A DNA stretch of 64,000 bases from Planococcus citreus (GCF_003664125.1 NZ_RCCP01000001.1:806001-870000); one strand, 5' to 3'; numbered from the stretch's first letter, positions 8,415 to 16,554 are shown. Notes: generated from the sequence alone by a model not told the origin. Program-made: numbers and translations.

Positions 8415-9440
8415 CTATGGCACTAGCCTTCTCACTACCGGTGTCTTCTGCATCAGGCGGATGACGACATACGACAAGATGAAGATGACGATCCACGACA
8501 AGGGCACGCCAATCCACACGTTGATGGTCGTTTCGTTGAAATTAAACAAGCGGTTCAAATACGTCTGGATCAGCGGGTGAATGATATAGACACCAAACGT
8601 CGCCGTGCTGATGCGCGTAATGAGCGGCGTCGATTTCAAGTTCTTGCCGAGTTGCTGGAACGCAACGAAGACGAAGAGCGAAACAAAGATCGCGTGAGGG
8701 TAATAATGCTCGTAGAAGAAGTCATCGAAATCGCCCGCTTCACGCCCCACATTGGCCGACACCGTTCCGTACAGCGTAACCGCATAGCCAATAATCGCGA
8801 GCACTCCAAGTGTCGGTAGCCAGCGCTTCGGCAATGGGTACATGACCAGATATGCACCGAGAAGGAAATAGCCTATATACGGCGCGAACATTTGCCCCGC
8901 AAAAGCGACTTCATAACCTGTCGCCCGCGTGAAAATCGGCACCGCGGCTGAGAACAAGAACCAGAATGCGAAGAAATAATGGAACATCGTCTTGTCCATA
9001 TGCTTAACGAGTATGCGTAAAAACGGCGCCATCAAATACAGCCCCGTGATGATATAGAGGAACCAAAGATGGAAATAAATATCGTCTGAAATGAATGCAC
9101 CGAGCATTTGCCCTGGCGTATATTCCTCCCCGAGTTGAAAAATATTATAGGCCATGTAGATGGCGCTCCAGAACACGAGCGGCAATAGGACTTTGCCGAG
9201 CCGCTTCCGGAGAAATTCACCGATCTGTTCTTTTGAGTCGCGCGTAAGGAGCAATGCGCCGCTCAGCATGAAGAAGATCGGCACGCACCAGCGGAGTGCG
9301 CTGTCGATCGCGTTTGCGTAATGCCATTCCCAATCGCCGGTTGTGTAATTATTGATGATTTTCGATGCGACGTGGACGCCAACGACCGTAATGATCGCAA
9401 ACACCCGCATCCAGTCCATATAGCCGTATCTTCGTGCCAT
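8415..9440 (-). CDS. Acyltransferase-3 family membrane protein
   Basis: A 341-residue integral membrane O-acyltransferase of the OafA/WecH type, predicted to transfer acetyl or succinyl groups onto a cell-surface glycan. It begins YGYMDWMRVFAIITVVGVH, with the conserved R and H of helix 1, then PIFFMLSGALLL and about ten hydrophobic helices (for example FHLWFLYIITGLYLMAPFL, and FGVYIIHPLIQTYL with the late conserved IIHP). Length and order match the family. Start at 9440 follows AGAGGT. No polysaccharide genes are adjacent, so the substrate cannot be named. Confidence 0.85.
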   Translation of the reverse strand: MARRYGYMDWMRVFAIITVVGVHVASKIINNYTTGDWEWHYANAIDSALRWCVPIFFMLSGALLLTRDSKEQIGEFLRKRLGKVLLPLVFWSAIYMAYNIFQLGEEYTPGQMLGAFISDDIYFHLWFLYIITGLYLMAPFLRILVKHMDKTMFHYFFAFWFLFSAAVPIFTRATGYEVAFAGQMFAPYIGYFLLGAYLVMYPLPKRWLPTLGVLAIIGYAVTLYGTVSANVGREAGDFDDFFYEHYYPHAIFVSLFVFVAFQQLGKNLKSTPLITRISTATFGVYIIHPLIQTYLNRLFNFNETTINVWIGVPLSWIVIFILSYVVIRLMQKTPVVRRLVP

Positions 9441-9533
9441 TGGGTTGACCTCTTTTCACTATGATTCCTCGCTTATTTTAACCGAGCCGCCGCTGCAATT
9501 ACCACGACAAACGCATTACACTTCGATGACAAC

Positions 9534-10499
9534 TCATAACAAGCGGCACAATTTGTCGAGTTCAGCACTTTGGCTGTCGATCATGCGCTTCGCGACTTGC
9601 CGCAGCCGGGCGAGGTTTTCCGGCGTCACGCGGTCAAGCTGTTCGATCCCGGAATCGTCCGCGGGCAGCTTTTCCTGGAAGCGGTAATAGCGCTGGTCGA
9701 TTCCCTCGTCTTTCAACAAATGGCGCAGTTGATGGTCGACGGAGTCGGAACTGCCGTCCATCATCACTTTCAATAAAGACCGCGCCCAGCCGTAATGGAA
9801 AAAGGCCCGCCAGCCGGTCACTTCCACTTCACGCTGCGCTTCCCCGGTGCCAAGCGATACGAGCAGAAAATCTTCCTCTTCGTCTCCGTAAAGTTCGAGC
9901 CCTTCCGTATAAGCGCTCATCCCCGGGTCATTGGCGAACACGCCGCCGTCGATAAACGCCGCTTTCGGATAATCCGGGATCTTTGCTGGCGCAAAATAAC
10001 TCGGTGCCGCCGTCGCTGCTCGGATGATGTGGCGGATTTCGCTGTCAGGCTGGCGTTCGTTCAAATTGATGACGGTACTTTTGAAGAAATGCGCATGCCG
10101 TCCGTGGATGTCATAAGTCGGGATGACAGCTGGCTGCAACAGGTCGGATAATTTCAAGTCGTTGAAGTAATGCTTGAGCACTTGTTCGAATTCGCGGTGG
10201 CTGTATTGCGTATGAAGAAAACGCCCGACGAGGCCGAACGAGCGGTGGAGAAAGGATTTCCGGAACATGCGCTCGGCTTCTGTTTCGTAGAGCTTGAGGA
10301 TGTCGTTCGCCGTATAGCGCGGCTTCTTGCCATCCGGTACCAAAAGTCCAAGCGCCAAGATCGCCCCGGTCGACGTGCCAACGAAGATATCGAATTGTTC
10401 AGAGACCGGTTTCCCCGTCCGCCGCTCCAGTTCACACAGCATCATCGCCGGCAAAATCCCCCGTATGCCCCCGCCATCGATCGATAGGATTTTCTTCAT
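9534..10499 (-). CDS. Patatin-like phospholipase
   Basis: Lipid acyl hydrolase of 321 residues. The oxyanion motif DGGGIRG is at residues 8-14, the nucleophile elbow GTSTG near 42-46 (Ser), and the catalytic Asp in FIDGGVFANDPG near 180; the Ser-Asp dyad is intact. No signal peptide, so probably cytosolic or peripheral at the membrane. Such enzymes occur as CBASS effectors, but no cyclic nucleotide synthase is nearby, so a stand-alone housekeeping or stress lipase is more likely. AGGAGG lies before the ATG. Separated by about 90 bases from the acyltransferase gene downstream on the same strand. Confidence 0.85.
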   Translation of the reverse strand: MKKILSIDGGGIRGILPAMMLCELERRTGKPVSEQFDIFVGTSTGAILALGLLVPDGKKPRYTANDILKLYETEAERMFRKSFLHRSFGLVGRFLHTQYSHREFEQVLKHYFNDLKLSDLLQPAVIPTYDIHGRHAHFFKSTVINLNERQPDSEIRHIIRAATAAPSYFAPAKIPDYPKAAFIDGGVFANDPGMSAYTEGLELYGDEEEDFLLVSLGTGEAQREVEVTGWRAFFHYGWARSLLKVMMDGSSDSVDHQLRHLLKDEGIDQRYYRFQEKLPADDSGIEQLDRVTPENLARLRQVAKRMIDSQSAELDKLCRLL

Positions 10500-10595
10500 A
10501 TGGACAGCCTCCTTCTATAGATGTGTGTTTCGTTTCTTCTATTAGTTATTAAATGAGTGGAATGCGTGATAGATGAGTTGAGAATGTTGGACAAG

Positions 10596-10726
10596 GAATC
10601 CGGTAACACAGCGCTTGGCGCTTTGGGCATGGCTTTCGTGATGAGCCCGAAAGACCATCGGTCTCATCACAACGCCTAGCCCTTGGACGCGCCGACGCTC
10701 GTTCAGTTCATTGTGAAACGGGTGGA
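10596..10726 (+). repeat. Dispersed intergenic repeat, diverged B-type copy
   Basis: GCGCTTGGCGCTTTGGGC, inverted GTGATGAG...CTCATCAC arms, then AGCCCTTGGACGCGCC and TTCATTGTGAAAC. The order matches the copies near 3390 and 6176. Confidence 0.5.
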
Positions 10727-10942
10727 ACAATTGGATTTCATTGTTTTTAGTTTGTGATGATACGAAGAATGCAAGACTGCTCCCAGCGCTTCACGCCGAG
10801 TCGCAGTGAGTTGTATTAATGGTGAAATGAGGTTTTCTAGACTCAACTTGTGGTTCGTCAAAACTACTTTCTTCTATATAAGTAAGCAGAAATTCAAAAA
10901 GCAATATCGACTAGTCATGCCTACACACCAACGAAATATGAT

Positions 10943-11100
10943 ATTTGCTTATTCCTCTAAAACTAGAGATGGAGCGTAAGGCGGTGACGCCCGAGGGATC
11001 AGCGGGTTTGAGAGACCCCGCAGGAACGGAGTGACGAGGAGGCTCGATTCCCGCCCCTGGGCAAGCTTCCGCCTGGAGCGCAATCTCAACTCTTCACTTT
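10943..11100 (+). repeat. Dispersed intergenic repeat, A-type, first of a tandem pair
   Basis: Begins with ATTCCTCTAAAACTAGAG (itself a hairpin), then AGCGGGTTTGAGAGACCCCG, CAGGAACGGAGTGACGAGGA, GGCTCGATTCCCGCCCC and GGAGCGCAATCTC. The central 55 bases reappear inverted at 18465-18565 with about one mismatch. Confidence 0.7.
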
Positions 11101-11169
11101 TTCTATATCTATTGAAGATCAAAACACTATCATTTTATATGTTCTCTAAATCAACCAGTATAATGTGTT

Positions 11170-11330
11170 ATTTGCCTATTCCTCTAAAACTAGAGATGGA
11201 GTGGAAATCGGCGACTCCTGCGGGAATAGCATGAGCCGAAGACCCTGGACTGAGCGTAGCGAGGGAAGCGGCTGAGGCCATGCCCGCGGAAAGCGTCCGA
11301 TTGCAGCGACATCTCCCCCACTCAAATACT
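11170..11330 (+). repeat. Dispersed intergenic repeat, A-type, second of a tandem pair
   Basis: Opens with the same ATTCCTCTAAAACTAGAG block 227 bases after the first, then GGCGACTCCTGCGGGAATAG, CTGAGCGTAGCGAGGGAAGC, GGCTGAGGCCATGCCCGCGG and AAAGCGTCC...GCAGCGACATCTCCCCC. The core differs from its neighbour, so only the leading boundary is shared closely. Confidence 0.65.
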
Positions 11331-11815
11331 TCTATTAATTTCCGTATACCCCTAACCCGCAAAAATAAAGCAATGAATGGATTGTTACAGTTATGTAACA
11401 AAGCTTTATTGCTATAGTTTTTGATTTTTCTAATAATTATATGATTAAATTGACTAAAAAACTGCTATGAAAGTATTCAGAGTCCCGATTTGGAAATTAT
11501 AGGCTCTGAAATTTACAACAAATTCTACTGGACTGTAATATTTTATGAATTCAAACACGCGTGAGATGCTCGTGTTTCCCGTTTTTCAAAGAAATAAACA
11601 TCCACTTGTAAATATTACCACCTTCAAAACCCTTGATATACCTGGGTTTATGAGCCGTCATTCACTTGTAATATTTTTGTAACCTAATTGAAACTCCACA
11701 GACATTGTTTTTGTAGGGGGCAGTCTATATAGTAAGTGGCAGAGCAAATTAATGATAATCCTTATATCCACATAACATAAATTTAAAAAAACTATCCTTC
11801 GGAGGTACTGACTAA
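11331..11815 (+). promoter_or_regulatory. Upstream region and probable promoter of the NlpC/P60 gene
   Basis: No gene in about 480 bases. AATAAAGC and GCTTTATT at about 11365-11410 form a hairpin. A good sigma-A-like promoter is TTGTTT at 11705-11710 and TATAGT at 11728-11733 with a 17-base spacer, giving a leader of roughly 75 bases before the ATG at 11816. GGAGG precedes the start. Confidence 0.5.
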
Positions 11816-12547
11816 ATGAAAAAAGCATTCTTTACACTACTCGCAGCAGGCGCATTGGTCTTTTCTAGTTCAGCTACAGACGCACAAAATACAGCACAAG
11901 CACAACCACAGACAGAAGTTGCACAGAAAGCATCTGAGCCAGCGATCGTCCAGGTTTCTAACAGCACTTATAAATTCAAATACGCTACAAACGTCCGCAG
12001 AGATGCCGGCACAAGCCACGGTGTCATCAAAGTCGCTTCTAAAGGTGCTACTGCAACAGTTACAAAATCCGCTACAATCGGCAGCGGTAAATGGTTCAAA
12101 GTCCGCACTGGCGGTACACACGGTTGGGTACACAGCTCACTCGTGACAAAATCATCAGGATCTGGCGTTGTCCAAGCTTCATCTAGCGTTTCTTCTTCAG
12201 CAGTCGTTTCTAAAGCACTAGCACTTAAAGGTATCCCGTACCGTTTCGGCGGCACAACTACAGCTGGGTTTGACTGCTCAGGATTCGTACAATATGCATT
12301 CAAAAAAGCAGGCAAAAGCGTGTCACGCACAACGCTTTCTCAATATGCTCAGTCTTACAAAGTTTCAAGCCCACGCCCAGGAGACTTGGTCTTCTTCGCA
12401 AACACTTACCGTCCAGGAATCTCACACGTTGGGATCTACATCGGGAACAACCAGTTCGTACACTCTGGCGGTTCTAAAGCAGAAGTGAAAAGCTTGAGCG
12501 GCCCATACTGGGGCAAGAAATTCCACAGCTTCAAACGTTTCAAATAA
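11816..12547 (+). CDS. Secreted SH3b-NlpC/P60 peptidoglycan endopeptidase
   Basis: Exported cell-wall hydrolase of 243 residues, predicted D-glutamyl-diaminopimelate-type endopeptidase. A Sec signal peptide (MKKAFFTLLAAGALVFSSSA) is followed by a Gln/Ala linker, a bacterial SH3 domain (about 55-115, NVRRDAGTSHGVI...KWFKVRTGGTHGWVHSSL) for wall binding, a Ser-rich linker, and the NlpC/P60 domain (about 130-243). Catalytic residues are visible: Cys in FDCSGFVQYAF, His in ISHVGIYIG and a polar third residue in QFVHSGG. GGAGG lies about 10 bases upstream of the ATG, and a strong promoter and terminator bracket the gene, so it is monocistronic. Ala/Ser/Lys codons are uniform, as in highly expressed genes. 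Confidence 0.93.
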   Translation: MKKAFFTLLAAGALVFSSSATDAQNTAQAQPQTEVAQKASEPAIVQVSNSTYKFKYATNVRRDAGTSHGVIKVASKGATATVTKSATIGSGKWFKVRTGGTHGWVHSSLVTKSSGSGVVQASSSVSSSAVVSKALALKGIPYRFGGTTTAGFDCSGFVQYAFKKAGKSVSRTTLSQYAQSYKVSSPRPGDLVFFANTYRPGISHVGIYIGNNQFVHSGGSKAEVKSLSGPYWGKKFHSFKRFK

Positions 12548-12560
12548 TATAGGCTTCAGG

Positions 12561-12591
12561 GAGTATCCGAAATCTCGGGTGCTCTTTTTTT
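12561..12591 (+). terminator. Intrinsic terminator of the NlpC/P60 gene
   Basis: GAGTATCCGA and TCGGGTGCTC form a ten-pair stem (allowing G-T) with loop AATC, followed by seven T. Confidence 0.9.
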
Positions 12592-12694
12592 ATGCATTTT
12601 TTTGGAAAGAACTTCGTGTGTTGTTCGGAATCTCTTCTCTTTCTTCTATATAAAGGGTATCGCTTTTCTCTTTATTCGAAATAAACCGAATTTA

Positions 12695-12716
12695 TAATTC
12701 AATTTATATTGAATTA
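12695..12716. promoter_or_regulatory. 22-base palindrome, candidate operator of the ArsR-type gene
   Basis: TAATTCAAT-TTAT-ATTGAATTA is perfectly symmetric and lies 50 bases before the start of a winged-helix regulator gene. Autoregulation is inferred from position and symmetry only. Confidence 0.5.
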
Positions 12717-12765
12717 ATAATTTCATTCATTTAGAATAGAGAAAATGCTTAAGGAGGTTTTCAGT

Positions 12766-13806
12766 ATGAAAATTATGGATGCTACGTTACCCGAAGAGAC
12801 GATTCACTTAACTGTGGAACAGTCGCCGGTGTGGGAATGGATTGTAGGGATTGCGGGATATACGCATGGGCAATTGCGTCATACGTTCGAGATGGATGAG
12901 GAATGGACACAGGATGCACAAGCGATGCCTGCTTCTTTGCTTGAGTCATTAGCGAAGATCGAAGAGACGAATTTATGGTACGGGCTGCTGCTGTTGCAGA
13001 ATGAGTTCGGGGCTCGTTCTGTTGAGGAATTTGCGGAGCGGCTGGCAGAGATTTCAGAGGAGCGATTTTACGATATTTTACTTCCCTATCATAGCCGAGC
13101 TGCAGAAGCGTTACGGGAACAGGCAGCTCAACACCCTGAAGACAGTGGCTGGTGGTTTTCTTATGCCCGCTTGTTTGAAGGACATGCATATCTCAGCGGT
13201 TACGTATGGCAACTTCACGGGCATACAAGAGCCCAGCTAAGCGAATTGTTTATGAAGGTGCTAAGAGAATGGCAGGACTGGATGACGAAGAAGTTTTATA
13301 TCGGGAGATGGCTGCATGCGCTGACGTTTGAAGAACAGCAGCACCGCGGGCTTGATTCCGCGAATGCGGCGAAGGAAATCGAGCGCGTGGCGAGTGTCGA
13401 CTATGCACCGGAGCCTTCCGTTTGGTCGGTCAAGCTTATTCCGCATGTGTCGTATCGGCCATGGCTGCTGACGATCCGTACGGCTGATGTGAAATTGTTT
13501 TTCTATCCGGTCAGCGAACAGCAACTGCTCGATCCGGAAGTGCCGCCGAACGAATTGATTCAAGGGCATAAAGCGCTCGGTGATGGGCTGCGCTTGAACG
13601 TGTTGCATTATTTATGCCATGGCCCCGCTCCCTTGCAGGAAATGAGTGAGCGATTCAAAATGTCCAAGACGACTTTGCATCATCAGCTGGCTTTGTTGAA
13701 AGCGGCGAAGTTTGTGAAGGTCGACAAAGGCGTCTACTCGATTCAGCCAGAGAAACTCCAGGCGTTTTCTACTCAATTGAACCGTTATTTGGGAATGGAT
13801 GAGTGA
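12766..13806 (+). CDS. ArsR/winged-helix transcriptional regulator with large N-terminal domain
   Basis: 346 residues. The C-terminal 75 residues form an ArsR-like winged helix: GDGLRLNVLHYLCHGPAPLQ, then the recognition helix MSKTTLHHQLALLKAAKF and a wing KVDKGVYSI. The N-terminal 260 residues are an uncharacterised domain (DUF5937-like layout: many aromatics, no metal-binding Cys pair), probably sensing a ligand or aiding dimerisation. Start at 12766 is set by AAGGAGG eight bases upstream; an ATG at 12745 precedes that site. The palindrome at 12695-12716 is a natural operator. No obvious target gene is adjacent, so the regulon is unknown. Confidence 0.8.
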   Translation: MKIMDATLPEETIHLTVEQSPVWEWIVGIAGYTHGQLRHTFEMDEEWTQDAQAMPASLLESLAKIEETNLWYGLLLLQNEFGARSVEEFAERLAEISEERFYDILLPYHSRAAEALREQAAQHPEDSGWWFSYARLFEGHAYLSGYVWQLHGHTRAQLSELFMKVLREWQDWMTKKFYIGRWLHALTFEEQQHRGLDSANAAKEIERVASVDYAPEPSVWSVKLIPHVSYRPWLLTIRTADVKLFFYPVSEQQLLDPEVPPNELIQGHKALGDGLRLNVLHYLCHGPAPLQEMSERFKMSKTTLHHQLALLKAAKFVKVDKGVYSIQPEKLQAFSTQLNRYLGMDE

Positions 13807-13956
13807 TAGGCTGTCCCAACGCGAGAAGATGGAATGACTGATGGTCCGGTACAAGTAATTTATCGAATTGGTCCCATAAGGTATCTATTTCTGCTAAAGC
13901 CCTGTACACTTGCCCAAATGGAATGGATAGCTTCTTCCGTTTGAAGGAGAGAGCAC

Positions 13957-14643
13957 ATGACTCAAGAGAAAACGGTCGAATCCATCATCAGTGGTTTCAC
14001 TGCGTCCATCTTGCGGGAGCATTTCGGCAAAGGGCCAAGCTCAGTGTATGTGACCATTTACAAATCATTCGTCTGCATTCAGATCCGGGATTTCCTTGCG
14101 CCGATGGAGAGAATCCTGTTGGATCAGAATGAAAAGAACCGCGTGTTGAAGACCAGGGATTTATTGATGGTTGAGTTGATGGCCGAATTCAAGAGGAATT
14201 TCTGGAAGCAAGCCGACCTCGATGTGATGGAGTTGTATGCCGATTGGAATTTGGACGATTATTCCGGCATGATTCTGGGGGTATTGGAAGAACCAAGATC
14301 GCATAAACTCAGGTGGCCTGAAGAAGTGGATGAAACGGAACTCCGGAAAGAAGTGATCCGTTTAAGCATCGCCGGACAGAAAGAACCGGAAGAAACCAAT
14401 TTCTTTTGGCTGAACGACCGGACTCTGCTCATTGAACGGATCGGCATTTTTACTTTGCTGGAGAAAGAACTGATTAAAAATGAATTTCAGGAAGCCTTGA
14501 AACTGGCAAAACGGCCGCTGGAGTATATGTTATTTGCAGAATCGGAAGTGCCCGCAATCGTCAACCGCCCGTTAATCGGCAGTTATGTTGACTGGGACTT
14601 TGAAGAAGATAAAGGCTACGCGCTACTTGTCTTTAAGAAATAA
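13957..14643 (+). CDS. MpsC-like (DUF2294) protein with duplicated domain
   Basis: 228-residue soluble protein. The first half (about 1-115) matches the DUF2294/MpsC domain: FGKGPSSVYVTIYKSFVCIQ, LAPMERILLDQNEKNRVL, KTRDLLMVELMAEF and ELYADWNLDDYSGMI. The second half (about 125-228) appears to be a diverged second copy ending SYVDWDFEEDKGYALLVFKK, aligned with YADWNLDDYSG of the first. MpsC in staphylococci works with MpsA/MpsB in a sodium-coupled membrane potential or bicarbonate system; no mpsAB genes are here, so its role is open. A GAAGGAGAG site precedes the ATG, and a terminator follows. Monocistronic. Confidence 0.75.
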   Translation: MTQEKTVESIISGFTASILREHFGKGPSSVYVTIYKSFVCIQIRDFLAPMERILLDQNEKNRVLKTRDLLMVELMAEFKRNFWKQADLDVMELYADWNLDDYSGMILGVLEEPRSHKLRWPEEVDETELRKEVIRLSIAGQKEPEETNFFWLNDRTLLIERIGIFTLLEKELIKNEFQEALKLAKRPLEYMLFAESEVPAIVNRPLIGSYVDWDFEEDKGYALLVFKK

Positions 14644-14656
14644 GCCTAGCTTCACT

Positions 14657-14694
14657 CCCCTCGGACCTGTCGTGGCAACGCGACAGCCCGGGGG
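14657..14694 (+). terminator. Intrinsic terminator after the MpsC-like gene
   Basis: CCCCTCGG...CCCGGGGG outer and CTGTCG...CGACAG inner stems, followed by TTTAT. Confidence 0.75.
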
Positions 14695-14963
14695 TTTATC
14701 ATGACAATGGCTGTTCATCCCCGTCGCCTAAGCAGGCGCTGTTGTTTTGCGATGCGAAAGCTATTTTTTCTAAACTTTAGGTAAAATTTCATAACAAGCG
14801 TTTCTTTATAACCATTTTCTCAATAGTCAGTTTACTTAATGAAATAAATTGGGTATGGTGTAATTGTACGAGTTATCAATGAACGCAAAGCAACTGCCTT
14901 TTTCATTTTAAAGGCCAACCAATAATGAATCGGTCGTATACACCAGACACCAGTGCTGGAGGT

Positions 14964-15004
14964 AGCGCCAAAAAGAATGTTCTATTCTTTTTGGCGCTTT
15001 TTTA
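14964..15004 (+). terminator. Perfect 15-pair terminator hairpin upstream of the ribT-like gene
   Basis: AGCGCCAAAAAGAAT / ATTCTTTTTGGCGCT with loop GTTCT, followed by TTTTTT. No protein gene lies between it and the previous terminator, so it ends an untranslated transcript: either a small RNA or a leader attenuator for the gene at 15050. CCAGTGCTGG just before it can form a small competing stem. Confidence 0.8.
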
Positions 15005-15049
15005 ATGGCCTTTTCATTGATGAAGCATACTTGAGAAGGAGGGATTTGA

Positions 15050-15412
15050 ATGATGATCGCATACGAATCACGCCACCGGGAGGCTGTACTGCGCTTGCTT
15101 TCCCACCTACCCACAGCCCAGCAAGGAGTTTCAGTCCAGCAAATACTCAGCGCCTACGAAAGACAACCGGAGCGCCGATTGTATCTGTGGGAGAAAAATG
15201 AAAAAGTGGTTGGAGTGATCGGCATCCACATACAGAAACAAACCTTTGCTGTGCAGCACATCGCCGTTCACCCTTCCTTCCGCAACCGGGGAATCGGCAG
15301 TGCCTTGATTCAAGCCGTCCAGGAAGAATACGTATCACAAGCAATGTGTTCAACTCAAGAAACCAAAGATTTTCTGGACAGATGCTGGCACAAGCAATCT
15401 CAATTTAGTTGA
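15050..15412 (+). CDS. ribT: RibT-like GNAT acetyltransferase
   Basis: 120 residues, the usual RibT length. It has the GNAT core: a central sheet LYLWEKNEKVVGVIGI, then VQHIAVHPSFRNRGIGSAL, the acetyl-CoA loop RNRGIG, and a short C-terminal helix FLDRCW as in RibT of Bacillus, normally the last gene of the riboflavin operon. Its substrate is not established. Here it stands alone, without rib genes and without a recognisable FMN riboswitch; instead a strong terminator hairpin lies about 45 bases upstream of the start. AAGGAGG is seven bases before the tandem ATG ATG. Hypothetical gene 15456 follows on the same strand. Confidence 0.65.
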   Translation: MMIAYESRHREAVLRLLSHLPTAQQGVSVQQILSAYERQPERRLYLWEKNEKVVGVIGIHIQKQTFAVQHIAVHPSFRNRGIGSALIQAVQEEYVSQAMCSTQETKDFLDRCWHKQSQFS

Positions 15413-15455
15413 TTTCCACAAGTCGCGCCGAATACTGGCAGAAAGGACGATCGAC

Positions 15456-15851
15456 ATGGAGACGTTAACAGCAAGTGCAGCGGAGAAGGTCAAATCCTAT
15501 TTGGATGCTGAAGTGGAAATTACTGCTGGCCAGACAGTCGTTAAAAAATCCCGTGAAATGAAAATTTTTCGGGAGCAGCAATGCTTTACGTGCATCATCG
15601 AACATGATATCTCGTTCGAGAAAGTGAACGCTGACGGCACGGCATTGAACCGCGCAGAGATTTTTCTATTGCCTGAAGAGTATCCTTCGTTCCTGTTTGC
15701 CTGGAATGATTTCCACATTCCCTTGCCGACCGATTATCGCCAGTGGCAACAGGTCAATCCGCATATTGTCAGTGTCTGCATGGAGTCGGTCGAAGCGCCA
15801 GAAGATTTTGCCGCGCGCTTGGCCGCTGCCTTCAATGCCTTGGAGGCGTGA
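15456..15851 (+). CDS. Hypothetical cytosolic protein
   Basis: 131 residues, no signal peptide or membrane helix. Not recognised. The sequence is balanced and looks coding (METLTASAAEKVKSYLDAEV...; later LLPEEYPSFLFAWNDFHIPL). An AAAGGA site lies nine bases upstream of the ATG. It follows the ribT-like gene by 43 bases and may be cotranscribed. Confidence 0.65.
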   Translation: METLTASAAEKVKSYLDAEVEITAGQTVVKKSREMKIFREQQCFTCIIEHDISFEKVNADGTALNRAEIFLLPEEYPSFLFAWNDFHIPLPTDYRQWQQVNPHIVSVCMESVEAPEDFAARLAAAFNALEA

Positions 15852-15911
15852 CTTCTCATCGAATAGAAGTATGTGCAAGAACTCTCTTTCACTGTCTTGG
15901 CGACACTTCGG

Positions 15912-16118
15912 CTAGGGATTGCCCCGGCTGAATTTATATAAAGCGACTCCTAAATCAAGCACATCATGCTTGTTCTGGGAGTCGCTGTTTTGTTGGCGCT
16001 CGATGACTCGTTCGATCTCGTGCTTCGGCAATAAGCCGTGGTAGGTTTCAGGGTTGTCGACTGCGCAGACTTTTCGGATACCAGCTGCGTCTTCGGCTTG
16101 TGCTTTACGGATGTCCAT
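15912..16118 (-). pseudogene. Truncated GNAT acetyltransferase fragment
   Basis: Only the first 40 residues (IRKAQAEDAAGIRKVCAVDN..., GLLPKHEIERVIE) resemble a GNAT N-terminus; the acetyl-CoA binding core is missing. The frame then runs through an intrinsic terminator (GCGACTCC/GGAGTCGC with inner CAAGCA/TGCTTG) and ends at random. AAGGAGG precedes the ATG and overlaps the stop of the 26-residue gene upstream, so translation signals survive. I read this as a 3' deletion that joined the gene start to its own or another terminator. Confidence 0.65.
15931..15985 (-). terminator. Intrinsic terminator inside the GNAT remnant
   Basis: Minus strand GCGACTCC...GGAGTCGC with an inner CAAGCA/TGCTTG stem, followed by TTTATATAAATT. 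Confidence 0.7.
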
Positions 16119-16133
16119 TATGTAATTGCCTCC

Positions 16134-16214
16134 TTATCTGAACAAGTATGACAAGATAAAACCGGTGATGATGCCGAGCGTAAAGAATAGAATGAGTTTC
16201 GGTGCTTTTTTCAT
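16134..16214 (-). CDS. 26-residue membrane microprotein
   Basis: ATG at 16214 follows an excellent GGAGGAG site. The product begins MKKAPKLILFFTLGIITGF and ends ILSYLFR: a basic start, one transmembrane helix and a basic end. Its stop overlaps the ribosome binding site of the GNAT remnant, so the two were an operon. Function unknown; the size suits a regulator or toxin-like membrane peptide, but that is a guess. Confidence 0.65.
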   Translation of the reverse strand: MKKAPKLILFFTLGIITGFILSYLFR

Positions 16215-16360
16215 GGGTCTCCTCCTCTTTTAGGCTTGCTATGATTAGTGTATCAAACTTCTATGGCTTGGATTGTGAATGTTCCATTTTTATGTAAAGA
16301 TGGGATTTATCATTTTATTTAACACAGTCCCGAAATTGAATAGGTTAAGGAGTGATTTAT

Positions 16361-16554
16361 CTGAGCCACTTATTATTGTCCAAGAAATTTGTTCCGGTTT
16401 ATTTTATTGTAGGTTTCTTTCCATCTTATTATTCCGTTTCTTAGGGGCTTCTTGGATTGAAGTATTCCTTCTGAGCTTTTTATGCTTTCTGGTTGGTATC
16501 CTTTCTTTTGTCGAAAACTTTATCGTTCCCCTTGGATTAAAACGCAGCCCTTAA
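16361..16554 (+). pseudogene. Small membrane protein gene with apparent frameshift
   Basis: After AAGGAG at 16347-16352 one frame reads LSHLLLSKKFVPVYFIVGF and then stops at 16442; the adjacent frame continues naturally as LSILLFRFLGASWIEVFLL and SFVENFIVPLGLKRSP to 16554. A single missing base near 16420-16431 would join them into a two-helix protein of about 65 residues. The codon at optimal spacing (8 bases) from the ribosome site is CTG at 16361; TTG at 16376 is another option. Either a real frameshift or a sequencing error. Confidence 0.45.

Noticed and set aside
9534-10499. CBASS anti-phage system
   Set aside because: A patatin protein alone, with no cyclic nucleotide synthase or accessory genes nearby.
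14695-15049. FMN riboswitch before the ribT-like gene
   Set aside because: The conserved RFN motifs are absent; only a terminator hairpin is present.
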